This document shows positions 1-7,686 of a stretch of DNA of 15,539 nucleotides, one piece after another. The stretch comes from Pseudomonadota bacterium (GTDB lineage Bacteria > Myxococcota > Polyangia > Polyangiales > Polyangiaceae), in the NCBI GenBank assembly GCA_023419055.1, contig JAEZYO010000464.1, positions 1 to 15,539 on the forward strand. Reading direction: 5' to 3'. The translations under genes and the position numbers were made by a program. Each line of letters opens with the position of its first letter. Within the stretch, counting starts at the first letter, position 1. The notes under the pieces are model-generated. The model was given only the letters and a program-made list of their open reading frames with translations, searched no databases and was not told where the DNA came from.

Positions 1-3000
1 CCGACGCTGGTCGCGCCGAAGCCCGACGAGCCGCCACCACAGGCGATGCCGTCGCGAGGGGCAGTGCCGCGGCCCGGCGCCGGCCTTCAGGCTCCGCCGC
101 CTCCACGGAAACCGACGCTCGTCGGTCTTCAGCCCAACGCGGGGCCTCCGTCGATCCCGCGCCCGGCGATCCCCCGCCCTGGTAACCCGGCTCCCGCGCC
201 CGTCGCCGCGCCTCCGCTGCCGCCGCGGGCGACACCCAAAGCTCCGGCGCCGGCGCCCGCAAGCACGACCTTTTCACTCGACGACGAAGACGAGAACGAG
301 GTCACGCACATCTTCGAGGGCGGCGCGTTCTCGGACGCCGAGCTCGCCGACCTCGAGTCGCTCGCGCCGTTGCTCCGCTCCGATCCTCCGGCGGAGCCAC
401 CGAGCGAGAAAGAGCGCGTACCGCTCAGCGCGCGCACCACCATCGCCGACGACGGACCCGCCGACGAGTTCTTGCGCGCCGCCTCGCCCGTCCCCTCCCC
501 TGAGCTCGACGCGCCTCGGGCGCAGCGGCACTCCGAGCCCGCGCAGGTCTCCGACTCGGACTTGATGGAAATCGCGCCGCTCCAGCGCGACAGCGCGGTC
601 TTCCCCGAGGACGAGGTGATCACGTCGGTGACGAACCTCGCCGACCTCGAACCGAAGCCGACCGTGCGCGCACCGGAGGGTGACGGAGAGACTCCCACCG
701 GCGTCTTCGGCGAGCCCGGTCTCCTGCGCCCGCCCGCTCCGCCCTCGCTCGACACGCCGAGCTCGCCCAGCCACGCCTTCCCCGCGTTTCCGGAGCCCGA
801 GCCCGAGGACGCGAGACCCGCAGCGGAGCACCTCGCCGACTCCGGAGCGCTCGACGAGTTCAGAGCTCGCGGCGAGTGGTTCGAGCGCGAGGCGCGCGCC
901 AAGACGGATCCGCAGGCGAAGGCGCGGCTGCTGCTCCTGTCGAGCGAGCTCTTCGCGATGGTGGGCGACACCGAGAAAGCCCGTGACCTCGCGAACGAAT
1001 CGGCGCAGCTGGCGCGAACGATGGCGCTACCCGCGCGACAGGCGCGCTTCTTGGCGGCCAAGGAAGGCGACTACAAAGCGGTCGCCGCCGCGCTCGAGCT
1101 CGAGATTCGGAGCTCGCCGACTCCGGAAGCGCGCGTCCACGCCGCCTACCTGAGCGCCGAGGTTCATCGCCTGTCGCTCCTCGACGATGGCACGGGCAAG
1201 AAGAAGCTCGAGCTCGCGGTGCGCGCTCACGTCGAGGATCCCCGAGCGCCGCTCCAGCGCCTCGCGGACGCGCTCGGCACGAGCGCCGGCCCGCCCAAGT
1301 TCAAGTGGCCCGATCAACCGGTGCTCGCGGACCTCGCGGAAGCCACCGAACAGATCGTCGCTCGTCGCGCCGCGCAGCCCGGCACGAACGTGCGCCCGGA
1401 GACGTGGCTCGCGGCGGCCAAGCGCGCGCTCTCGAACGACAATCGTACGCTCGCCGCCGAGCACTTCGAGAAGCTCTGTGCGGTCCCCGAGCTCGCGGGA
1501 CCCGCAGCCTGGCTCGTCGCGTCGCTCCTCGCGCACGAAAGCGGAACCCGCGCGCAGTCGATCAGGCTGCTCGGTCAGCTCGTCGAAGGCCGAGAAGGAG
1601 CGCTCGCCCGGCGCGCGCTCGCCGCACGCGCTCTCGAGCAGGGCGACGGCAGCGCGCTCACCGAGGCGATCCGGAGCCGCGATCCCGCGTTTTCTCCGGC
1701 CGATCGAGCGGCGCTCGGCGCGCTCACCGCGAGCCCTCGAGAGCTGCTCGACGAGCTCTCCGCCGAGCTCGCCGAAAGCTCCGAGTTCGTGGCTCTGGCC
1801 TCAGCGGCCCACCTGGCCTCGGGCGCCCCGGAGCCGCTCTTCGCGGGGACGCCGTCTGCGCGCGCCGAAGCGCGGCTCGGGCGCGCGCTCGGGAGGCGGC
1901 CCCCGGAGCAAGAGCTCGGGCTCGGCTGGTTGCGGCCCGCGATCATGGACTTCGAGCAAACGCACCGAGAGCATCCGCTCGGCGCGCTGCTCGCGCTCGA
2001 GCTCGCGCTGCGCTCGCACGCCGCGTTGCCGCTCGCGAACGCCATCGCGGAATGGCCCGCCGACGAAGCCGGCAAGGGTCACCGAGAGCTCGCGCAGGCG
2101 CTCACCCTCGAGCTCGCCGGTGACTCCGCGGCCGCGCGCGCCGTGTACCAGGCGGCGCTCGCCGCCGACCCCTCGTGTGAAGCGGCGCTCCGCGCCATCT
2201 TGCCGAGCCTCGACGCGGAGGCGACCTCCAAGGCGTTCGTCTCGCTCGCCGAGGCCACGCCGGACCGCTCGCAGAGCGCGCTCCACCACTTGCAAGCGCT
2301 GCTCGTTTCGCCTCCTCTGGACCCGCGCGACGTGAGGGAGCGGCTCGAGCGCGCGGTCGAGGCCGATCCGACTCAGCCCCTCACCTATCGCATCGCCGAG
2401 CAGCTCGCGCGTTCGCGGGGTGACGCCGAAGAGCTCGCGCACTGGCTGCGCGCGCGGCGCGAGGTGGCCGCGGACGACGTGGCTCGCGCGCTCGACCTCG
2501 TGCGCGAGGCGCTGCTCGTCGCCGAGACGGATCTGAGCCGCGCCGCCGAGCTCCTCGGGGAAGCGGTGCGCGCTCGCCCCGGAGACGTCGGGTTGCGTGA
2601 GCTCTTCGAGCGCCTGCGCCCCGGCGCGGACTCCGAGCGCGGAGACTGGCGCGAGGCCGTCGCGGCGCAAGCCAGCCCGCGCACCAAGCCGCTGCTCCTG
2701 CTCCAGGCGGCCTTCGAGTTCGAGCGCGCGGGAGAGCCCGCCGCGGCCGCTCGAGCAGCTCGAGCAGCCGTCGAGGCAGGCGGGGGCCCGCTCGCCAACA
2801 TCGTATCGGTGCGCACCGCGCTCGGCACCCCCGAGGCGGCCCGCGTCTCCGAAGAGCTCCTGAGCCGCGCGCGCGACGCGTCGGACGCGACCGAACAGCG
2901 CGAGCTCTACGAACAGCTGAGTGAGTTCGATCGCGCGCGCGGCGACGCCTCGAGCGCGATCCTGTGGATGGCGGCGCTGCTGGAGCGCTCTCCCGAGCAC

Positions 3001-5340
3001 CTGCCCGCGCTGCGCCGGCTCGAGCAAGCGTACATCACCACCGGTCGCGACGAGGAGCTCGAACCAGTCGCTGCGGAGCTCGCTCGGCTGCTCGAAGATC
3101 GCGAAGGCGAGGGTCACGCGCGGCTCGCCGCGCGCCTGCGCCGGCGCTCGGGCGCCTGGCTCCTGACCCGCGAGATGGCCGAGCTCGCGCTGCGCCGTCC
3201 GGAGCCCCCGCTCTGGGCGATCCGCATGCTTTCGACGTTTGCGCGCGCGTCCGACGATCCGAAGATCGCCTTCGCGGCGGAGCGGCGTCTGGCTGATCGC
3301 GCGGAGCACCCGCTGGATCGCGCGACGCTGTCGCTGCGCGCGGCTGAAGCGGCCACGCGCATGGGCGAGATCGAGAAGGCGCGCGAGCTCCTCGAGTTCG
3401 CGCTCCAGCAGGCGCCGGATCACCTGATGGCGCTGACCACGCTCGCCGAGGTGCTCGAAGCCGCGGGCGATTTCCGCGGCGCGGCGAAGAGTCTCGAGGC
3501 CGTGGCCGAGGCGAGCAGCGTCGACGCCCATCGCGTCGCGGCCTGGCACCAGGCGGGGCTGCTCTGGCTCGAGCGCGCCGGCGACGAGGCTCGCGGGCGG
3601 CTCGCGCTCGAGCAAGCCGTGGCGATCGATCCGACCCACGAGGAGGCCGTGCTGCGCCTGCAGGCGCTCTACACGAGCGCCGGCGACGCGAAGTCGCTCG
3701 CGGCGCTGCTCGAGCGGCGCCTGGAGCGCGTCACCGATCCGGACGAGCGCGTCGCGCTCGAAGTCTCCCGCAGCCGGGCGCTCGCCGACGTGGGCGAACG
3801 CGAAGCCGCCAAGGCGGCGCTCTCCGCCGCGCTCGCCGAGAACCCGGAACACGTCGAGGCGCTCGAGGCCTTCGCCGATCTGTGCGTCGCCGAGGGAGAC
3901 TGGGCGAGCGCCGAACAAGCGTTCATCCGCCTCGGGCGACACGTGCCCGATCCAGCGCGCCAGGCCCAGATCTACCGCAAGCTCGGTGAGCTCTACGACG
4001 GCGCCATCCCGAATCCGCAGCGCGCCGAGCTCGCCTACCAAGAGGTGCTCAAGCGCGATCCGGACGACGCCGGCACGATCGAGCGCCTGATCGCGGTGTT
4101 CGGCAAGCTCGGACAACCGGAGCGCGCCGTGGAGCTCGCGACCACGCTCCTGGAACGTTCCGCCACGACCGAGCAGAAGCGCGACCGAACGCTCGGGCTC
4201 GCGCTCGTGCTCGAGCAGATCGTCGGGGATCGAAAGCGCGCCGCCGCGGCGTTCGAGAAGGCACGCAAAGAGTGGCCGCACGACAGCGCCGTGCTCCGCG
4301 CGCTCGTGGAGCACCACCTGCGCGCCGGCGAGTCGCGCACCGTTCAGGTGCTGCTCGACCGCGCGGCCACGGACGCGCGCCGGGCGCTCTCTACCGGGCG
4401 CTTCGAGCCCGGCTTCTTCGAAACACTCGCCGCCGTGGCGGAGCTCCGGGGCGCGACCGACGCCGCGGTGGTGGCGCAGGCGACGCTGGGCGCCATCTCG
4501 GGTCAGCCCATGGCTCTGCCGGGAGCTGGCGCTGCCGCTGCCGATCCGCGGCTCGACGATCTGATCGCTCCCGAGCTCTTGACGCTCGCGCTGCGCTCGC
4601 TGCTCAAGAAGACGAGCGCGGTCGTGGACGCGGCTTACCCGGTGGACCTGAAGTCGCTTCGCGCCACGCCGCTGCCGTTCGACGCTTACACCGAGCACGC
4701 GACCGAGCTCGCCCAGGCGTTCGGGATCCGCGGCGTCGAGCTCTATTCCTCGGCGACGCTCGGGGGCGCCTGCCTGGCCGGTAGCTCGACGGTCCCTCGC
4801 GTGATCTTCGGGCAAAACCTGCTCTCGAGCACCGACGACGCCGCCCGCTATTTCCTCCTCGTGCGCGCGCTCAAGCTCGTGCAATCGGGCGCGGCCTCGC
4901 TCGCTCGCATCCCTCCCATCGAGCTTGCCCCGGTGGTCACCGGTCTGCTCGCGGTCTTCGCTCCGAACTTCACCCCGCAGGGTGTCGACGCCAAGAAGCT
5001 CGCCGACGCCAAGGCGCGCTTCCAGGCGGCGCAGCCCCAGGTGGACGACGACGTTCCGGTGCTCGCGCTCGAGGTCATCGGCACGCTCGGGAACCGCTCG
5101 ACCCAGCTCGGGACTGCCTTGCAGCAATGGGCGACGCGTACCGCCTTGCTCGCCGTCGGCGATCCCTTCGGCTCGATGCGAGCGCTCGGCGTCGCGGCGG
5201 GCAGCGGTGGCGGCTTGCCCGCGGACGGCCCCGATCGTCTGCGCTGGATCGTGCGGCACGCCGAGGCGCGTGATCTTGCGGTCTTTAGCGTGAGCGACCA
5301 ATACTCCGAAGCTCGGGCGCGGCTCGGCGTTCGCTCCTGA
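1..5340 (+). CDS. Giant TPR-repeat protein with Pro-rich/acidic N-terminal tail (5' end outside window)
   Basis: The reading frame is open from base 1 to the TGA at 5338-5340, so the start lies left of the window. The first in-frame ATG (base 46) has no convincing ribosome-binding site, and the codons before it read as the same Pro-rich style (PTLVAPKPDEPPP), echoed later as KPTLVGLQP. Residues here are numbered from that ATG (1764 aa). About 1-75 is Pro/Ala-rich. About 75-265 is low-complexity with acidic patches such as LDDEDENEV and FSDAELADLE. About 265-1490 is alpha-helical with many TPR-like units, clearest near 1110-1420 (for example LALEQAVAIDPTHEEAVLRL and YQEVLKRDPDD). About 1500-1764 is a separate domain I do not recognise. 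I see no transmembrane segment, so a cytoplasmic or peripheral scaffold that binds partners through TPRs is the best inference. Pro-rich plus TPR giants occur in myxobacteria, including motility and polarity machineries, but no specific assignment is justified. The 3' end overlaps the convergent PBP1C gene. Confidence 0.88.
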   Translation, partial: PTLVAPKPDEPPPQAMPSRGAVPRPGAGLQAPPPPRKPTLVGLQPNAGPPSIPRPAIPRPGNPAPAPVAAPPLPPRATPKAPAPAPASTTFSLDDEDENEVTHIFEGGAFSDAELADLESLAPLLRSDPPAEPPSEKERVPLSARTTIADDGPADEFLRAASPVPSPELDAPRAQRHSEPAQVSDSDLMEIAPLQRDSAVFPEDEVITSVTNLADLEPKPTVRAPEGDGETPTGVFGEPGLLRPPAPPSLDTPSSPSHAFPAFPEPEPEDARPAAEHLADSGALDEFRARGEWFEREARAKTDPQAKARLLLLSSELFAMVGDTEKARDLANESAQLARTMALPARQARFLAAKEGDYKAVAAALELEIRSSPTPEARVHAAYLSAEVHRLSLLDDGTGKKKLELAVRAHVEDPRAPLQRLADALGTSAGPPKFKWPDQPVLADLAEATEQIVARRAAQPGTNVRPETWLAAAKRALSNDNRTLAAEHFEKLCAVPELAGPAAWLVASLLAHESGTRAQSIRLLGQLVEGREGALARRALAARALEQGDGSALTEAIRSRDPAFSPADRAALGALTASPRELLDELSAELAESSEFVALASAAHLASGAPEPLFAGTPSARAEARLGRALGRRPPEQELGLGWLRPAIMDFEQTHREHPLGALLALELALRSHAALPLANAIAEWPADEAGKGHRELAQALTLELAGDSAAARAVYQAALAADPSCEAALRAILPSLDAEATSKAFVSLAEATPDRSQSALHHLQALLVSPPLDPRDVRERLERAVEADPTQPLTYRIAEQLARSRGDAEELAHWLRARREVAADDVARALDLVREALLVAETDLSRAAELLGEAVRARPGDVGLRELFERLRPGADSERGDWREAVAAQASPRTKPLLLLQAAFEFERAGEPAAAARAARAAVEAGGGPLANIVSVRTALGTPEAARVSEELLSRARDASDATEQRELYEQLSEFDRARGDASSAILWMAALLERSPEHLPALRRLEQAYITTGRDEELEPVAAELARLLEDREGEGHARLAARLRRRSGAWLLTREMAELALRRPEPPLWAIRMLSTFARASDDPKIAFAAERRLADRAEHPLDRATLSLRAAEAATRMGEIEKARELLEFALQQAPDHLMALTTLAEVLEAAGDFRGAAKSLEAVAEASSVDAHRVAAWHQAGLLWLERAGDEARGRLALEQAVAIDPTHEEAVLRLQALYTSAGDAKSLAALLERRLERVTDPDERVALEVSRSRALADVGEREAAKAALSAALAENPEHVEALEAFADLCVAEGDWASAEQAFIRLGRHVPDPARQAQIYRKLGELYDGAIPNPQRAELAYQEVLKRDPDDAGTIERLIAVFGKLGQPERAVELATTLLERSATTEQKRDRTLGLALVLEQIVGDRKRAAAAFEKARKEWPHDSAVLRALVEHHLRAGESRTVQVLLDRAATDARRALSTGRFEPGFFETLAAVAELRGATDAAVVAQATLGAISGQPMALPGAGAAAADPRLDDLIAPELLTLALRSLLKKTSAVVDAAYPVDLKSLRATPLPFDAYTEHATELAQAFGIRGVELYSSATLGGACLAGSSTVPRVIFGQNLLSSTDDAARYFLLVRALKLVQSGAASLARIPPIELAPVVTGLLAVFAPNFTPQGVDAKKLADAKARFQAAQPQVDDDVPVLALEVIGTLGNRSTQLGTALQQWATRTALLAVGDPFGSMRALGVAAGSGGGLPADGPDRLRWIVRHAEARDLAVFSVSDQYSEARARLGVRS
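5285..5340. other. 56-base convergent overlap of the TPR gene and pbpC 3' ends
   Basis: The TPR frame (+) runs to the TGA at 5338-5340, while the pbpC frame (-) runs to the TAA at 5287-5285. The last 18 or so codons of each are therefore encoded opposite each other. Any terminator for one gene must lie inside the other. Neither side shows a stem followed by a T-run. The nearest inverted repeat beyond the TPR stop is a short CGCGA/TCGCG at 5353-5368 with no T-run. Confidence 0.85.
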
Positions 5341-7678
5341 CCTCGAACCTGACGCGACGGCTCTCGCGACCCCCGGTGCGGACGAGCAGCGTGTGCTCGC
5401 CGAGCACCAGCCGCCACGGTTGCCGATGCGGCACCTGCCGCTTCCCGAGGCTCTGACCGTCGAGCACGAACTCGAGCTCGGCGGTGCTCGCGACGCCGCG
5501 CGCCTCGAACACGATTTCTTGGCGCTCCGGCGCGAGCGGATCCAGGACGAACCGCGCCCCTTCCGTAGGGAACACCACCTCCGGCGCGTTCGGTTCGTCG
5601 AGCGGAGGCCCCGGGCAGCCGGGAGCGTAGCTCTTCGGCGCGAGCGGGCGCCCCACCTCCGCCGCCCAGGTCGCGTACTCCGCGGGGTAGCGCTCGAACA
5701 CGCGCTCTTCCACGTTCCGGCAGGCAGGACCGGCGCGGAGCCCGCTCTGGACGTCGACGCGAATGCGCTCGTGCATGTCGCAACGCTCGTGCGGCTCCGT
5801 TCCCGGCACGAACTGCTCTCGGACGCGGTGCGCGCAGTCCGCGTGCGCGATCTTGCCGCTCAGCGCGCACACCTCCGCCTCGACCAGCGCTTCGTCGCTC
5901 ACCGGAAAGGCGGGCTCCTTACCGCGCATCGCGGCCAGCATCACCTCGCGAAACAGCGGCCCCGCGCCCGTCACTCCGCTCGAGCGTACGAGCGGCGTGC
6001 CGTCGAAGTTGCCCACCCACACACCGACCGTGAGCTCTCGCGTGAAGCCGAGCGTCCAGTTGTCGCGCAACCCTTTCGAAGTGCCGGTCTTCACGGCGGT
6101 GGGGAACGGCAGCTCGAGCACTCCGCCGAGCCCGAACGAGGCGGCGCGCGCCGCGCGATCGGAGAGCATCGACGTCACGAGCGCGGCCGTCTTCGCGTCG
6201 AGCACTCGCCGTGGCTCGAGCGCCGCCCCGCCCCCCACCTCGTAGACGAGCGGGCGGAGGACTCCTCCGCGCGCGAGCGTGGCGTACGCGTTCACGAGCT
6301 CGGTGAGCCGAACTTCACCGTCTCCGAGCGCGAGCGCGGGCCCGTAGTGCTCGGCGCTCTCTCGGAGCGAGTCGAAGCCGAAACGTCTCAAGAGATCGAG
6401 CACCCGATCGACGCCCACCTTCTCGGCCGTCCACACCGCGGGCACGTTGAGCGAGCTCGCGAGCGCTTCACGCAGCCTGACCGGTCCGTGGAAGCGGCGG
6501 TCGTAGTTCTTCGGTGCGTAGACGCCGCCGCCCGCCTCGGCGCGATAGAGCTCGAGGTCGGGCAAGAGCGTCGCCGCCGTCATGCGGAGCTCGGTGATGG
6601 CAGCCGCGTAAACGAACGGCTTCAAGGTCGAGCCCGGTTGACGGAGCGCGCGCGTCCCGTCGTTCTGCCCTCCGAGCGGCGACAGGAACTCGGGAGATCC
6701 CACGTAGGCCAGCACTTCGCCGCTCGCGTTGTCCACGACCAGCACCGAGAGCGCCGTGGCTCGCGCCCCGCTGAGCTCCTCCACGGCTCGCCGAGACAAC
6801 GTCTCGACCTCGCGCTGGAGTTCCGCGTCGAGCGTGGTCCGTATCTTCGCGCGGCCGCTCGTCTCTCCGGCGAGCTTTCCCTGAACCAACGCGCGAGCGA
6901 AGTGCTCGACCCCGCCGGCGGCCTGCGAGCGCGAGAGCACGAGCGGCGTCGCGAGCGCTCGCTCGATCGCCTCGGGCGCGACCAGATCGAGCCCGCGCAG
7001 GCGCTCGAGCACCCGATCGCGCCGGCGGAGCAGCCGCTCCGTGCCGCGCCGCGGATCGTAGAGCGACGGGCCGCGCGGGAGCGACACGAGAGCCGCCGCC
7101 TCCGCGAGCGAGAGCTCGCGCGCGGGCTTGTCGAAGTAGTACCCGCTCGCGGCCTCGATGCCGCGCAGGTTGGGGCCGAACTCGACGCGGCTCAGGTACT
7201 CCTCGAGGATGCGTTCCTTGTCGAGCTCGTGCTCGATGCGGAGCGCGATCGCCATTTCACGCCACTTACCGGCGACCGTGCGCGGGCGAGCCACCAGCGT
7301 GCGCGCGAGCTGCTGCGTGAGCGTGCTCGCCCCCGACACCAGCTTGCCCGCCCCGAGCGCCTGAAAGACCGCGCGGCCGACGGCGATGGGATCGACGCCG
7401 GGGTGAGAGTAGAAGCGAGCGTCCTCCGGCGCGAGCAGCGCGGGCACGACGAACTTCGACAGCTCTTCGAGCCGCTCCGGCGCCGCGATCTCACCCTGGC
7501 GGGTTCGCACGACCCGCAGGAGCCGCCCGTGGCGATCGGAGATTTCGAGGCTCGAGAGCGAGCGCTTCTCCGCGAGCGCGCGCGGCAGCGGCTCCAGCAT
7601 GGCCGAGATCACGAGCGCCAGGCCGGGCAGGAGCGCCGCCAGCAGCAAGAACGCGAGCGCCCTCCGGCGACGCGTCAT
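5285..7678 (-). CDS. pbpC: Penicillin-binding protein 1C (bifunctional class A peptidoglycan synthase)
   Basis: This is a 797-aa inner-membrane enzyme that polymerises lipid II glycan strands and carries a penicillin-binding transpeptidase domain on the periplasmic side. Residues 7-27 form an Arg-preceded membrane anchor. The glycosyltransferase (GT51) domain shows E85-D86 in APEDARFYSHPG and the second conserved motif GASTLTQQLAR (116-126). The transpeptidase motifs are all present: S350-TLK (SxxK), S409-L-N411 (SxN) and K530-TG. A Cys-containing linker (CALSGKIAHADC, then PGTEPHERC) and a C-terminal beta domain (about 690-780, BiPBP_C type) are hallmarks of the 1C subclass, and the length fits that family. 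The ATG overlaps the stop of the upstream macroglobulin gene by four bases (ATGA). A GAGG at 7683-7686, four bases upstream, supports this start and suggests translational coupling. The last 16 or so residues (SERRAAPELRSIGRSR) extend past the domain into the overlap with the convergent TPR gene. Confidence 0.96.
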   Translation of the reverse strand: MTRRRRALAFLLLAALLPGLALVISAMLEPLPRALAEKRSLSSLEISDRHGRLLRVVRTRQGEIAAPERLEELSKFVVPALLAPEDARFYSHPGVDPIAVGRAVFQALGAGKLVSGASTLTQQLARTLVARPRTVAGKWREMAIALRIEHELDKERILEEYLSRVEFGPNLRGIEAASGYYFDKPARELSLAEAAALVSLPRGPSLYDPRRGTERLLRRRDRVLERLRGLDLVAPEAIERALATPLVLSRSQAAGGVEHFARALVQGKLAGETSGRAKIRTTLDAELQREVETLSRRAVEELSGARATALSVLVVDNASGEVLAYVGSPEFLSPLGGQNDGTRALRQPGSTLKPFVYAAAITELRMTAATLLPDLELYRAEAGGGVYAPKNYDRRFHGPVRLREALASSLNVPAVWTAEKVGVDRVLDLLRRFGFDSLRESAEHYGPALALGDGEVRLTELVNAYATLARGGVLRPLVYEVGGGAALEPRRVLDAKTAALVTSMLSDRAARAASFGLGGVLELPFPTAVKTGTSKGLRDNWTLGFTRELTVGVWVGNFDGTPLVRSSGVTGAGPLFREVMLAAMRGKEPAFPVSDEALVEAEVCALSGKIAHADCAHRVREQFVPGTEPHERCDMHERIRVDVQSGLRAGPACRNVEERVFERYPAEYATWAAEVGRPLAPKSYAPGCPGPPLDEPNAPEVVFPTEGARFVLDPLAPERQEIVFEARGVASTAELEFVLDGQSLGKRQVPHRQPWRLVLGEHTLLVRTGGRESRRVRFEVRSERRAAPELRSIGRSR

Positions 7679-7686
7679 TGCACCTC
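7675..7686 (-). promoter_or_regulatory. Ribosome-binding site and ATGA stop/start overlap coupling macroglobulin to PBP1C
   Basis: On the minus strand the sequence reads GAGGTGCAATGA. GAGG (7686-7683) lies four bases before the PBP1C ATG (7678-7676), and the TGA of the macroglobulin gene (7677-7675) overlaps that ATG. There is no space for a separate promoter, so the two genes are very likely co-transcribed and translationally coupled. Confidence 0.85.

Noticed and set aside
1801..5301. A very long open frame (over 1100 codons) on the minus strand opposite the TPR gene
   Set aside because: It is Arg/Glu/Leu-rich without domains, a mirror of GC-biased codons (GAG CTC read backwards). The plus strand has clear TPR repeats.
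5353..5368. Possible terminator CGCGA-CGGCTC-TCGCG after the TPR gene
   Set aside because: The stem is only five pairs, no T-run follows, and it lies within the pbpC coding region.
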